A stretch of DNA of 64,000 nucleotides from CAWIJJ01 sp963836405 (GCA_963836405.1 CAWIJL010000009.1:186001-250000), one strand, 5' to 3'; shown: positions 34,798 through 44,080, numbered from the stretch's first letter. The notes: generated by a model not told the origin, from the letters alone. A program made the numbers and translations.

Positions 34798-36176
34798 ACG
34801 TTCATCTCTACGAGCCGTTGTCTTGCTTCCGCGAGCGCCGCGGCTACGGCCTTCGGCCCCGTGCCGCCCGCAATCTCCCTCGACTGCATGCCCACCCTCG
34901 GATCCAGCAACGCCGCCAGGTCCGCCGTGAATTCCGGGGCGAAGCGCCGCATCTCTTCCGCCGTCCAATCCGCCGGTTTCTTTCCGCTTCGCACGCTCTC
35001 CAGGACAAACCGGCCCACGATCTGGTGCGCCTGGTGGAACGGCGTGCCGGCTCGGGCCAGCGCCTCGGCCAGGTCCGTGGCTACGACCCAGCTTTCCGCC
35101 GCCGCCGCTTCCGGGCGAGCCGGATGGAGGGTCACCGATTCCGCCACCACGCGGGCCATCTCGAGCGAGCCCGAAATCTGGTCCGCCGCTTCGAACAGCG
35201 GCTCTTTGTCTTCCTGCATGTCGCGGTTGTAGGTCATGGGCAGGCCCTTCATCGTCACCATCAACGCCGTCAGGCAGCCCATCACGCGGCCGCTCTTGCC
35301 GCGAATCAGTTCGAGCGAGTCCGGATTCTTCTTCTGCGGCATCAGGCTGGACCCGCTGGTCACGCCGTCCCCCAGGTCCATCCACCCGAACTCCTCGCTC
35401 GAATACAGGATCCAGTCCTCGGCCAGGCGGCTCAAGTGAATGGCCGTCACGCTGGCCGCATACAGAAAGTCCAGGGCGAAATCGCGATCCCCCGAAACGT
35501 CCAGGCTGTTGCGCGTGATCGCGTCGAAGCCGAGGTCTTCGGCAATCGCGCGACGGTCGAAGGCGAAGCCGCTGCCGGCCAGCGCGCCCGAGCCGAGGGG
35601 CAGCACGTTGGCACGCCGCCGGGCCTCGCGGAAGCGCTCACAATCCCGCGCGAACATTTCGAAGTAAGCGAGCAGGTAGTGCGGCCACAACACCGCCTGC
35701 GCACGCCGCATGTGCGTGTAGCCGGGAATCACGGCGTCGGGATAGCGCCCGGCCAGTTCCACCAGCGCCCGCATCAATCCGCCGAGCAGCGCCCGCACGC
35801 GGTCGCACTCGCCGCGCAGCCAGAGCCGCGTATCGACCGACACCTGCTCGTTCCGGCTTCTCCCGGTGTGGATCTTATCGGCCACCGGGCCGGCGCGCTC
35901 CTTGAGCTTGCGGATCACCAGGGTATGGACGTCCTCGTCGGTTGCGCCCTCGTAAAAGGACGGCGAGGCCGCCTCTTTGAGGATTGCGTCGAACGCCGCC
36001 ACGATCCGTTCGCGCTCCTCCGCCGTCAGAATCCCTACGCGCTCCAGTGCCCGGGCGAACGCCTGCGAGCCGCGGATGTCGGCGTCGATCAGCCGCCGGT
36101 CGAAATCGAGCGATCCCGAAAATCGCTCGAATACTTCCGACGGCCCCGTTTCGAATCGTCCGCCCCAGAGCTTCAT
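34794..36176 (-). CDS. argH: argininosuccinate lyase
   Basis: 460-residue cytoplasmic enzyme splitting argininosuccinate to arginine and fumarate, the last step of arginine synthesis. The signature loop GSSLMPQKKNPDSLE is intact, as are HTGRSRNEQV and the GYTHMRRAQ segment. ATG 36176 overlaps the argG stop by four bases. The longer upstream frame runs inside argG and is spurious. Part of the arg operon. Confidence 0.96.
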   Translation of the reverse strand: MKLWGGRFETGPSEVFERFSGSLDFDRRLIDADIRGSQAFARALERVGILTAEERERIVAAFDAILKEAASPSFYEGATDEDVHTLVIRKLKERAGPVADKIHTGRSRNEQVSVDTRLWLRGECDRVRALLGGLMRALVELAGRYPDAVIPGYTHMRRAQAVLWPHYLLAYFEMFARDCERFREARRRANVLPLGSGALAGSGFAFDRRAIAEDLGFDAITRNSLDVSGDRDFALDFLYAASVTAIHLSRLAEDWILYSSEEFGWMDLGDGVTSGSSLMPQKKNPDSLELIRGKSGRVMGCLTALMVTMKGLPMTYNRDMQEDKEPLFEAADQISGSLEMARVVAESVTLHPARPEAAAAESWVVATDLAEALARAGTPFHQAHQIVGRFVLESVRSGKKPADWTAEEMRRFAPEFTADLAALLDPRVGMQSREIAGGTGPKAVAAALAEARQRLVEMNV

Positions 36177-37384
36177 TTCCCGCCGCCGGCGTTCAGCGCT
36201 CGCACCTTGATCGGCAGGCCCACCAGGTTGATGAACCCGAGCGCATCCTTCTGGTCGTAGCTCTCCCCCATAGTGAAGCTCGCGATCGCGAGCGAATAGA
36301 GCGAGTACGGCGACTTGCGGCTGACGGGCTCGATGTTGCCCTTGTAGAGCCGCAGCTTCACCTCGCCGGTGGTGGTCTCGCTCACCTTCTCGAAGAACGC
36401 ATCCAGGGCCTCGCGCAGCGGCGTGAACCACAGGCCGTTGTAGACCATCTCCGCGTATTCGAGCGCCCGCTGCTGCTTGTAATGCAGCGTGTTCCTATCG
36501 AGCGTGAGGGCTTCGAGCTCGCGAATCGCGAACATGATCAGCGACCCGCCCGGTGTTTCATAGCAGCCGCGCGACTTCATCCCCACAAAGCGGTTCTCCA
36601 CCAGGTCGATGCGGCCCACACCGTGTTCCGCGCCGATGGCGTTCAATGCCTCGAGCAGTTCGAAAGCCTTCATGCGCTTCCCGTTCACCGAAACCGGCAC
36701 GCCCTTTTCGAATCCGATTGTCACTTCACCGGGCGTATCCGGAGCCTCCGCGGGACTCTTGGTGAGCATCCAGATGCCGTCCGGCGCCGCATTGGCCGGG
36801 TCTTCCAGTTCCCCGCCCTCGTGCGAAATATGCCAGATGTTGCGGTCGCGGCTGTAAATCTTGGTGGTGGATGCCGAGATCGGCACATTGTGTTTCGCCG
36901 CGTATTCGATTGCATCCTCGCGCGAGACGATGTCCCACTCGCGCCACGGCGCGATCACCGCGAGTTGCGGCGCGAGCGCCTTGTAGGTCAGCTCGAAGCG
37001 CACCTGGTCGTTGCCCTTCCCCGTGCAGCCGTGGGCGAGCGCGTCGCATCCGGTGGCGAGCGCCACTTCCACCTGCTTCTTGGCGAGCAGCGGCCGCGCG
37101 ATGGAAGTGCCCAGCAGATACTTGTGTTCGTACACTCCGCCCGAGCGCACCAGCTTCCACAGGTATTCGGACACGAACTCCTCGCGCATGTCCTCGATGT
37201 GGACCTCGCCGGCCCCGGTTTTGCGGGCCTTCTCTTCGAGACCCGTGAGTTCGTCTCCGCCCTGCCCGATATCGCCGCAAACCGCGACGACCTCACAGCC
37301 GTAGTTTTCCTTCAGCCACGGAATGATGACAGAGGTATCCAGCCCGCCCGAGTAGGCGAGAGCCACTTTCTTCGGTTTATTCAT
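36173..37384 (-). CDS. argG: argininosuccinate synthase
   Basis: 403-residue ATP-dependent ligase joining citrulline and aspartate. The PP-loop AYSGGLDTSVI lies at the N-terminus, and HGCTGKGNDQVRFE, STTKIYSRDRN and the citrulline/aspartate binding residues follow. Full length for the type-I family. ATG 37384, 13 bp after argF stops. In the arg operon between argF and argH. Confidence 0.96.
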   Translation of the reverse strand: MNKPKKVALAYSGGLDTSVIIPWLKENYGCEVVAVCGDIGQGGDELTGLEEKARKTGAGEVHIEDMREEFVSEYLWKLVRSGGVYEHKYLLGTSIARPLLAKKQVEVALATGCDALAHGCTGKGNDQVRFELTYKALAPQLAVIAPWREWDIVSREDAIEYAAKHNVPISASTTKIYSRDRNIWHISHEGGELEDPANAAPDGIWMLTKSPAEAPDTPGEVTIGFEKGVPVSVNGKRMKAFELLEALNAIGAEHGVGRIDLVENRFVGMKSRGCYETPGGSLIMFAIRELEALTLDRNTLHYKQQRALEYAEMVYNGLWFTPLREALDAFFEKVSETTTGEVKLRLYKGNIEPVSRKSPYSLYSLAIASFTMGESYDQKDALGFINLVGLPIKVRALNAGGGK

Positions 37385-37397
37385 ATGAGTAATCAGG

Positions 37398-38330
37398 TTA
37401 GCTCAACATCATCAGGAGCAGCGCCTTCTGCGCGTGCAGGCGGTTCTCCGCCTGGTCGAATACCACGGACCGCGCATGCTCCATCACGGAATCGGTCGTT
37501 TCCTCGCCGCGCTTGGCGGGCAGGCAGTGCATAAACACCGCGTCGGGCCGCGCCATCGCGAAAAGTCCATCGTTTACCTGGAATTGCTGGAAGGCCTTCT
37601 TGCGAATGATAGCCTCGTGCTCCTGCCCCATGCTGGCCCAGACGTCGGTATAGATCGCGTGCGCGCCGGAGACGGCCTCCGCCATATCGTGCGTGATGCG
37701 CAGCGAGGCGCCCGAAAGCGCCGCCAGGCCTTCCGCCTGCGCCACCACGTCGGGGTTCGGCAGGTAGCCTTCCGGGCAGCCCAACGCGAAATCCATTCCG
37801 AGACGCAGCGCCGTCAGCATCAACGACTGCGCCACGTTGTTGCCGTCCCCGATAAAGGTCAGTTTCAAACCTTGCAGTTGGCCGAAGCGCTCCTGGATCG
37901 TCTGCACGTCCGCCAGCGCCTGGCAAGGATGATAGGCGTCGCTCAAAGCGTTGATCACCGGCACCGATGACCAGCGCGCCAGGTCGTCCACCGTGTCCTG
38001 GGCGAAAACCCGCGCCACGATCCCGTTGACCCAGCGGTCCAGGTTTCTGGCAACGTCTTTGAGGGGTTCGCGCACGCCGATCGGTCCGTCCACGAAGACC
38101 GACGAGCCGCCCATCTGCGAGATCGCCAATTCGAAGGTCAGGCGGGTCCGGAGCGAGGGTTTCTCGAACAGCAGGGCAATCGACTTGCCTCGGAGCGCCG
38201 ACAGGTAATCGCCGGGCGACCGCTTCACCTGCGCCGCAAGTTCCAGCAGATAGGCGAGTTCGTCGTCGGTCAGGTCGAGGTCGCGAAGCAGGTCGCTGCA
38301 TGAGGCCTTCAGAATAGAATTCGGAGTCAT
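37398..38330 (-). CDS. argF: ornithine carbamoyltransferase
   Basis: 310 residues from ATG 38330; catalyses carbamoylation of ornithine to citrulline. Carbamoyl-phosphate loop KPSLRTRLTFE, HPCQALAD and the FMHCLPAKRGEE motif are all present. A longer form beginning at GTG 38372 is open, but that start overlaps the first ARG box and would lie about eight bases from the predicted transcription start; the ATG gives normal family length. No clear Shine-Dalgarno precedes either start. First gene of the arg operon. Confidence 0.93.
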   Translation of the reverse strand: MTPNSILKASCSDLLRDLDLTDDELAYLLELAAQVKRSPGDYLSALRGKSIALLFEKPSLRTRLTFELAISQMGGSSVFVDGPIGVREPLKDVARNLDRWVNGIVARVFAQDTVDDLARWSSVPVINALSDAYHPCQALADVQTIQERFGQLQGLKLTFIGDGNNVAQSLMLTALRLGMDFALGCPEGYLPNPDVVAQAEGLAALSGASLRITHDMAEAVSGAHAIYTDVWASMGQEHEAIIRKKAFQQFQVNDGLFAMARPDAVFMHCLPAKRGEETTDSVMEHARSVVFDQAENRLHAQKALLLMMLS

Positions 38331-38357
38331 GGCAACGTCGCGACCGCCCACCTCGAT

Positions 38358-38371
38358 TGAATTTTTATTCA
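38358..38371. promoter_or_regulatory. ARG box 1
   Basis: TGAATTTTTATTCA, a perfect match to the ArgR half-site consensus TGAATWWWWATTCA. Situated at and just downstream of the predicted transcription start of the arg operon. Confidence 0.88.
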
Positions 38372-38377
38372 CTATGA

Positions 38378-38391
38378 TGAATGATTACACA
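38378..38391. promoter_or_regulatory. ARG box 2
   Basis: TGAATGATTACACA, 11 of 14 matches to the ARG-box consensus, centred 20 bp from box 1 as expected for a hexamer bound to paired sites. It covers the -10 element. Confidence 0.75.
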
Positions 38392-38409
38392 TTCAGGGTT
38401 GGCCGTCAA
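38381..38409 (-). promoter_or_regulatory. promoter of the argF-argG-argH-argR operon
   Basis: Minus strand: -35 TTGACG (38409-38404), 17-base spacer, -10-like AATCAT (38386-38381; TAATCA with 16-base spacing). Overlap with ARG box 2 and adjacency of box 1 fits occlusion of RNA polymerase by ArgR. Confidence 0.62.
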
Positions 38410-38453
38410 CGCGGACGCGCTTCGTCGGCCTCGTCCCTGCACAAAGCCGGTAG

Positions 38454-39209
38454 TCAGTTCTGGGAAGGCTTCTCGATGTGGTCTATGACGAGCACATCGA
38501 AGGGGAGCGTCCGGGCTTCCAGTTTGAGCCCGAGCTGCTTCTCGACGGCAGTGAAGATGTCAATTGCAGTAGGCGTGTCCGGAGTGATCCGGTATTGGGA
38601 GGAATACACCAACCGGATGTCGTAATATCCGGTGAGTCCCGTCGCATCCACAACGGGCCGATCCAGGTCGGCGTTGGATGAAATCTGCGACGCCAGATCC
38701 GCCAGAGTCGATTTTCGCACCAGAGCGCCGGAGTTATGACCATCGTTAATTAGCTCCCGTGTCGGCGTCGCATCTGGAGCACTTTCCTTGAATTTTGGTC
38801 CATCCTTGCCCACGACAAGAGCGTAAACCGAGGTCGGCCTCGCCTCGCTGTGCGCCTCCAGCTTGAATCGATCAGCCAGGACCGATTGAACCAATGGCCT
38901 GAACTCATCCCGCGTCAGCGCGCGCTCTCCGCCGGCCAGAATCTCGACATCGTACATCGTGTGATCTAGCGAGGCGGCGGTTGGGATCTGATCGATTCTT
39001 ACGTTATACGCAAACCACAGCAAGCCCAGGACGCTGAACCCGCGAAAGGTGATCCTCGGACCGGAAATTGTGAGCGTGCCGCCGGTCCTGGGAAGTTCTC
39101 CCTGGTGGGCGTTGACCGATGCCACCTCGACGGCCGGGGACGCCATCTGGGATAACAATGGAGTGTAACAACAAACAATAATCGCTCCGGCCGCTGCGTG
39201 AATTCGCAT
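38454..39209 (-). CDS. TIGR03435-type acidobacterial secreted protein
   Basis: 251 residues. Signal peptide at the N-terminus (MRIHAAAGAIIVCCYTPLLS), then the family pattern: FEVASV-like opening (VEVASVNAH), a central LADRFKLEAHSEARP stretch, YALVVGKDGPKFKES, PVVDATGLTGYYDI and a C-terminal LGLKLEARTLPFDVLVIDHIEKPSQN-type end. The function of this lineage-specific family is unknown; members are abundant and secreted. Same strand as the arg operon, 123 bp upstream of argF. Confidence 0.88.
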   Translation of the reverse strand: MRIHAAAGAIIVCCYTPLLSQMASPAVEVASVNAHQGELPRTGGTLTISGPRITFRGFSVLGLLWFAYNVRIDQIPTAASLDHTMYDVEILAGGERALTRDEFRPLVQSVLADRFKLEAHSEARPTSVYALVVGKDGPKFKESAPDATPTRELINDGHNSGALVRKSTLADLASQISSNADLDRPVVDATGLTGYYDIRLVYSSQYRITPDTPTAIDIFTAVEKQLGLKLEARTLPFDVLVIDHIEKPSQN

Positions 39210-39236
39210 AGATAATCCCCCGATTCCGGCGCCCGC

Positions 39237-40235
39237 TTATCGCGGACGAACTTCAAAACGCCGCAGCCGGCTGGCCTGCTCTGTCGTCTTTAACACAAGC
39301 GTGTTGCCGCTTCCGCCGAGAAGCCAACTCGTTGCCGCCGGCTCGCCACCGGCAGGTACGGCGACGATCGTCCACTTTCCTGCTTTCCGATCAAGCGTGT
39401 AGAGTTGCGGATTGTTTCCATGGACGCTCCTCGTGACAAAGACCGCGCCGTCTTCCGTAATCGTCAATCCGGAGACAGTCACGCCGGTGTCCGTACCCTC
39501 CGCGTCAATCGGTGGGTATCGCTCCAACCGGCCGCCCTCAACCTCGAAGTACCCCGCGGCGTTCCGGCCCAGATACCATCCGACGCGGGTAGTGCTGGAA
39601 GCGAGTTCATCGATGCCAAGCAGGAGGTTCTTCGTTTTCAGGGTGGACTGCGGCAGGAACTCCGCCAGAAGTTTGCCGGAAATATCGAAGTGGCGAATGA
39701 TTCCCCTCTGAGTCTGGCTGAGTGCCCGCTTGATCCCATCCACCTGGGTTCCCTTCATCCAGAGCGTTCCGTCCGGCGCCACCGTGACCGCGCTTGCGTT
39801 ATAGGGCTCGAGTCTTATGATGCTGTGGATCTTTGCGTCGGCCGAGGCTACCATAAGAAAACTCGCGACATGGCCTTCCGGGTCGGTGGCCGAACCACAG
39901 ATGGCAACGGACCCGTCGATACCGCGCGCTGCCCGGCGGACCAGGACCCGATTGGCTTGGGGTATGGTTACCGGGATCGACGCGGTCTGGCGTCCGCCGG
40001 CGTCGAAGACGAGCACCACGGGCGAAACCGAAGCATTGCCGGAAATGGCAATCAGCGCTCCGCCGCTCCATCGGGGAACAGACTCATACGGATATCCGGT
40101 AACAATATCTCCCAGCGCCCTGAATTCCTGAGCTGAGAGCGTATGCGTCAACGATGCGCACCAAGCGAGAGTAACGAGCCGGGCGGACACGCCACGGCGA
40201 CGGCTTCGGCGAGCATTGGTTGCGTACCCAATCAC
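39237..40235 (-). CDS. secreted beta-propeller-like protein of unknown function
   Basis: 332 residues from GTG 40235. A basic N-terminus and hydrophobic stretch (ARLVTLAWCASLTHTLSAQ) form a signal peptide. Repeated blade-like segments (GALIAISGNASVSPVVLVFD; AVTVAPDGTLWMKG; GLTITEDGAVFVT) suggest a six- or seven-bladed propeller. No catalytic motif seen. It ends 27 bp before the TIGR03435 gene starts on the same strand, so they are likely one transcript and may act together. The exact start is uncertain. Confidence 0.7.
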   Translation of the reverse strand: MIGYATNARRSRRRGVSARLVTLAWCASLTHTLSAQEFRALGDIVTGYPYESVPRWSGGALIAISGNASVSPVVLVFDAGGRQTASIPVTIPQANRVLVRRAARGIDGSVAICGSATDPEGHVASFLMVASADAKIHSIIRLEPYNASAVTVAPDGTLWMKGTQVDGIKRALSQTQRGIIRHFDISGKLLAEFLPQSTLKTKNLLLGIDELASSTTRVGWYLGRNAAGYFEVEGGRLERYPPIDAEGTDTGVTVSGLTITEDGAVFVTRSVHGNNPQLYTLDRKAGKWTIVAVPAGGEPAATSWLLGGSGNTLVLKTTEQASRLRRFEVRPR

Positions 40236-40541
40236 GTCGTCACCATCGATGGGCTTCTCGTACGTAGCAACTTAGCAAAAACGCACGTTGGGATTGCGGC
40301 GCCGGCAAACAGATAACTAATTTCAAGTGGGTCATACGCTTGAATACTTCCCTAAACGACTGTCGCACGCAGGAAGACTCAGGGAAAGGAAAAAGTTATC
40401 ACAGTTCTTTAAATTCTTATTGGGCCCAGGACATCCGTGGGTCGAACGATTCAAACCAACTCGCCGGCCGCAAGCGCGGGCAAGACGACGGAATTGGCTT
40501 TCCTGATCTCGCTTCTAGCGCAACAGCGGACGCGTCAGCCG
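40236..40541. other. intergenic region
   Basis: 306 bp, noticeably AT-richer than the coding sequence, between two minus-strand genes. It should hold the promoter of the propeller gene and the 3' end of the PEP-CTERM transcript. I see no convincing hairpin, ORF or RNA. Confidence 0.4.
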
Positions 40542-41207
40542 CTATTTCGGACTTTTCCGGAATCTCTTCCAAAAGACCAGACACCCAAGTCCCGCGCTCA
40601 AACAGGCGAGCGTTCCGGGTTCCGGCACCGACTCGATGCTGCCTGTGTACAGGACTCCGAAGCTCTGCCCGCCTAATTGCCAGGCATCGATGCGCAGGGC
40701 GTGGGTACCCGCCGAGAGGCCAGACAGGTTGACGAAGCCGCCGTTAGCTGGTTCGCAACTGATCGGACCGGGCGCGCAGTGATCCACGGTGGCCCCGGTA
40801 TTGGCCGCGAACAACAACACTGGCAGCGCCGGATTGTCAACGAGATAAACGGCAGCGGTGTCGTCGGCCCAAACCGTCACTCCGCCGGTGTTGATCGCGT
40901 TCGGCAGGAGAAACTGGATGAAGAAACTGGCGGTGGGAACCGGATCGAGTGCACCGAAAGTTCCCGCATCCGGCGCAATGACGCCTCCCACCCCCGAATT
41001 CGTGTACGAAACCCATTGTGCGCCGTCAATCGCCGGTTGCCAGGCATTTTCCGGCGCAATCACCACGTTCGGCACTCCGGGACCCATCACGTTATTCCAC
41101 TGTGTGAGTCCGGTTGGGTCGCCGCCACTCACAAATGTCACAGTGCTGCCGAGGAGCATCAGCGGCAAGCAGGTGAGGCACAGCGCAAGCTTAAGATATT
41201 GGGTCAT
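40542..41207 (-). CDS. PEP-CTERM sorting-domain exported protein
   Basis: 221 residues. N-terminal signal peptide (YLKLALCLTCLPLMLLGS), a beta-rich body, and a C-terminal anchor consisting of VPEPGTL, a hydrophobic helix and a basic tail (FWKRFRKSPK): the PEP-CTERM tripartite signal processed by exosortase. The body resembles extracellular carbohydrate-binding-like domains (WVSYTNSG; GTHALRIDAWQLGG). Such proteins are usually expressed with exopolysaccharide; no exosortase is in the window. ATG 41207. Confidence 0.85.
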   Translation of the reverse strand: MTQYLKLALCLTCLPLMLLGSTVTFVSGGDPTGLTQWNNVMGPGVPNVVIAPENAWQPAIDGAQWVSYTNSGVGGVIAPDAGTFGALDPVPTASFFIQFLLPNAINTGGVTVWADDTAAVYLVDNPALPVLLFAANTGATVDHCAPGPISCEPANGGFVNLSGLSAGTHALRIDAWQLGGQSFGVLYTGSIESVPEPGTLACLSAGLGCLVFWKRFRKSPK

Positions 41208-41493
41208 CGAATCGTCTCAATCCCGTAGCGCGAGCCTGATGATAGACCGTTTCGGGTCGCCGGTACAAAGCAACCGTGTGGTTTCGCGCACACTTATTCT
41301 GGTATCGCAAGTTGTCTTCGGAAAGTACAGGCCCATTCAGATTGGGATGGTACTACGACCCGAGCCATTCCGGTACCACCGCCGGGGTCGTCGTGAGTTT
41401 TGGCAAAACCGAAACCTGTCCCCGTCCGTACTCATCTATGAAGCAGGAATCGCTGAGTTAAGATGAAACTACAGAACTAGTTGGGAGTTCGGT

Positions 41494-42339
41494 GTGAAAT
41501 ACGGGCTGCTTCTCTTTTCGACATTATTGATGGCCGCGGGGGCTGATCTCGACCAGGCGCGAAAGCTCTACAATCGCACCGATTTCGACGGCAGCCTGAA
41601 AATACTGCAGGCCCTCCCGGAGAAGAGTCCGGAAGTGAACCTGTGGATCGGCAAGAGCCTGTACATGCTCGGTGAGTACAAGAAATCCACCGAAGTGCTT
41701 GAGAAAGCTGTGGAGGGCGCGCCGGCGAGTTCGGAGGCTTATCTCTGGCTCGGCCGCGCCTGGGGACGCCGCGCCGAAACGTCCAGCGTGTTGACCGCCC
41801 CGGGACACGCCTCGAAAGCCCGCCAGAATTTCGAGAAAGCGGTTCAACTCGGGCCTCGCAACCTGGAGGCAATGAGCGACTTGTTCGAATACTACCTGGA
41901 GGCCCCCGGCTTCCTCGGCGGCGGCTTCGACAAGGCGCAGGCCCTGGCGGCCAGGATGGCGGAAATCGACCCCGCCGAGGGCTTTTGGGCGCAGGCCAAG
42001 CTGGACGAGGACCGCAAACAGTTTTCGAGCGCCGAGGAGCACCTCCGCCGGGCGGTCGAAGCATCGCCGCAACAGGTGGGACGCATTTTCGACCTGGCTC
42101 GGTTCTTCATGAAGCGGGGCCGGTATCAGGAGGCTAACCAGAGCATCGCCAAGGCCGAAAAAATCGCCCCCGACGCGCCCCGGCTGCTCTTCATCAAAGC
42201 GGATTTGTACATACAACAGCATACAAATCTTGAAACTGCACGCGAATTGCTCAAGCGATACTTGAGTTCTACGTTGACTCCCGACGACCCGCCCCGGTCC
42301 GCCGCCGAGAAGCTCCTGCGCCAGACACAGGGCGGCTGA
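41494..42339 (+). CDS. periplasmic TPR-repeat protein
   Basis: 281 residues from GTG 41494 with GGGAG upstream. A short signal peptide (MKYGLLLFSTLLMAAGA) leads into TPR-like helical repeats (ARKLYNRTDFDGSLKILQAL; NLWIGKSLYMLGEYKKSTEV; AEEHLRRAVEASPQQ). TPRs mediate protein-protein contacts. It lies 3 bp before a MacB-like permease gene on the same strand, so it may be an accessory or adaptor of that transporter (inference). Confidence 0.85.
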   Translation: MKYGLLLFSTLLMAAGADLDQARKLYNRTDFDGSLKILQALPEKSPEVNLWIGKSLYMLGEYKKSTEVLEKAVEGAPASSEAYLWLGRAWGRRAETSSVLTAPGHASKARQNFEKAVQLGPRNLEAMSDLFEYYLEAPGFLGGGFDKAQALAARMAEIDPAEGFWAQAKLDEDRKQFSSAEEHLRRAVEASPQQVGRIFDLARFFMKRGRYQEANQSIAKAEKIAPDAPRLLFIKADLYIQQHTNLETARELLKRYLSSTLTPDDPPRSAAEKLLRQTQGG

Positions 42340-42342
42340 CGC

Positions 42343-43545
42343 GTGTTCCTTGCCGAATCCCTCCGTTTCAGCGCTCAAGCCCTGAGGGCCAACCCTGTCC
42401 GTTCGATGTTGACCGGCCTCGGCATGGTGATCGGCACCGCCTCAGTCATCCTTGTGGTCACCATCTCGCTCACCTCGCGGGACTACATTCTGGAGCAGGT
42501 GCAAGGCATCGGCTCCAACATCATCTTCGCTTACTACGTCTCCGCAGGACCGGATTCGGCCGCCGCCGCGGCGGACTACGTCAAGATGGCCGACGTCGAA
42601 GCAGTCCGTCGCGAATTGAGTTCGGACATTGTGGCCGCCACCGGCGTCATGTCCAACTTCGACCGGATCCTGATCGCCGGCAAGGAGCAGGATGTGAAGG
42701 TCATCGGCACCGACGAGCACTATCAGCCGGTGCGCAACATCATTACCGGATCGGGCCGCTTTCTGGACCAGGGCGATATCGCGCTCCGCCATCATGTAGC
42801 CCTGCTGACCGAGCAACTCGCGCTGAAGATGTTCGGCGGCCGCGCCGCTGCCGTTAACCAGGTGATCCGGCTGTACGGACTCCAGTTCACCGTGATCGGC
42901 ACGTTCCGCGAAAAAGTGGAGACGTTCGGCCAGTCCGAAGTGGAGCGCGACACGATTCTGATCCCCATCACCGTGCTCCGCTACTTCACCCCGGTGGAAC
43001 GCATCGACCCCATGTACGTGCAGGTTCGTTCACCGCTCGAAGTGGAGCGCGTGGCCGCGCGTGTGAAGGAGATCCTGAGCGCGCGCCACCGCGCCGGCGC
43101 CAGCTACCGGGTGGAGACTCTGACGGCGATTCTGAACGCTGCCAAGAACATCTCGCTGATTCTTTCGCTGGTGCTCGTGCTGGTCTCCGCCATCACGCTG
43201 GTGATCTCGGGTATCGGGATCATGAATATTATGCTGGTGACGGTGACGGAGCGGACGCGCGAGATCGGCGTGCGCCTGGCCGTCGGCGCTTCCGCGCGAA
43301 CGGTGCTCCTTCAGTTCCTGACCGAGGCGATCCTGATCAGCCTCAGCGGCGGATTGCTGGGAATCCTGGTCGGCGTGTCCATTCCGCTGAGCGTACAACT
43401 GTTCGCCGATATCCGCATCCCGATCTCTCCGGTGGCCGTCGTGGTGGCGTTCGGAGTTTCGTGCGCGGTGGGCCTGGTGTTCGGCATCCTCCCCGCCAAT
43501 CGCGCCGCGCGCCTCAACCCCACCGAAGCGCTGCGGTATGAATAG
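42343..43545 (+). CDS. MacB/FtsX-type ABC permease
   Basis: 400-residue inner-membrane permease of the single (non-duplicated) MacB type. TM1 lies in a cytoplasmic-leader/LTGLGMVIGTASVILVV segment, a periplasmic domain covers about 45-265, and TM2-4 with the FtsX core (TEREIGVRLAVGASARTVLLQF-like) close it. Start GTG 42343, 3 bp after the TPR gene. No ATPase or MacA adaptor gene is nearby; they would have to be encoded elsewhere. Substrate unknown, with lipoprotein or peptide efflux the usual roles. Confidence 0.88.
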   Translation: MFLAESLRFSAQALRANPVRSMLTGLGMVIGTASVILVVTISLTSRDYILEQVQGIGSNIIFAYYVSAGPDSAAAAADYVKMADVEAVRRELSSDIVAATGVMSNFDRILIAGKEQDVKVIGTDEHYQPVRNIITGSGRFLDQGDIALRHHVALLTEQLALKMFGGRAAAVNQVIRLYGLQFTVIGTFREKVETFGQSEVERDTILIPITVLRYFTPVERIDPMYVQVRSPLEVERVAARVKEILSARHRAGASYRVETLTAILNAAKNISLILSLVLVLVSAITLVISGIGIMNIMLVTVTERTREIGVRLAVGASARTVLLQFLTEAILISLSGGLLGILVGVSIPLSVQLFADIRIPISPVAVVVAFGVSCAVGLVFGILPANRAARLNPTEALRYE

Positions 43546-43550
43546 AGCCG

Positions 43551-43940
43551 CTAGCCCCCGATGTTGTGGGCGATCGTCTTCTGCGTATCATTCATCTTCT
43601 GGAGCACGCTGGACAGCATCTCCACCAATTGCCGGTACCGCGTCTGCGGGGCGGTTTGTTGCGGCGCGCTCGGGACTTTTTGCACGGCCGGAACCAGCAG
43701 ACAGATCAGGATTGCGATGATAGCGATCACCACCAGTTCCGCCGGCTGGCCGGTCGGCAATGGCCCGGGCACGTTCCCCGCTTCCGAGCGGATGTTGCTG
43801 AGATTGAATGGGGCGGTCGACGCGGCGAGTTTACGGGCCACACCCTCGGCCCATTGACGTTGGGCGGGCGAGAGCTTCGCCAGGTACGGGTCCGTTTGCT
43901 GTTTCAGTTGTGTGGGCGTTGCGGTCATCAAGTTGAGCAT
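43551..43940 (-). CDS. small protein with an internal pilin-like hydrophobic segment
   Basis: 129 residues. Residues 68-89 (ELVVIAIIAILICLLVPAVQ...) closely resemble the N-terminal helix of type IV prepilins and pseudopilins, but sit in the middle of the protein behind a soluble 67-residue region, and the prepilin Gly-Phe cleavage site is missing (G64 is displaced by one position). Downstream is a short helical tail. It is probably a single-pass membrane protein; role unknown. Convergent with the permease gene, 5 bp apart. ATG 43940. Confidence 0.65.
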   Translation of the reverse strand: MLNLMTATPTQLKQQTDPYLAKLSPAQRQWAEGVARKLAASTAPFNLSNIRSEAGNVPGPLPTGQPAELVVIAIIAILICLLVPAVQKVPSAPQQTAPQTRYRQLVEMLSSVLQKMNDTQKTIAHNIGG

Positions 43941-44080
43941 GTTACCTCCGAGTGCGTTTCGTCTGGATAGTGTACCGCCGGCGAAAGAGCATTACACCGC
44001 GTTCTGTCCGAACACACACAAAAAATTCTCCATGCGGCCCGCAAACGCCTAAAATAAGTGACGGCCGCGGAGGTAATCCT

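Noticed and set aside
38372..38372. GTG 38372 as the argF start
   Set aside because: It would put the perfect ARG box across the start codon and leave almost no leader; ATG 38330 gives normal length, although the GTG cannot be excluded fully.
41276..41461. 61-codon plus-strand frame upstream of the TPR gene
   Set aside because: No Shine-Dalgarno sequence, no hydrophobic or domain pattern and biased composition; most likely non-coding promoter sequence.
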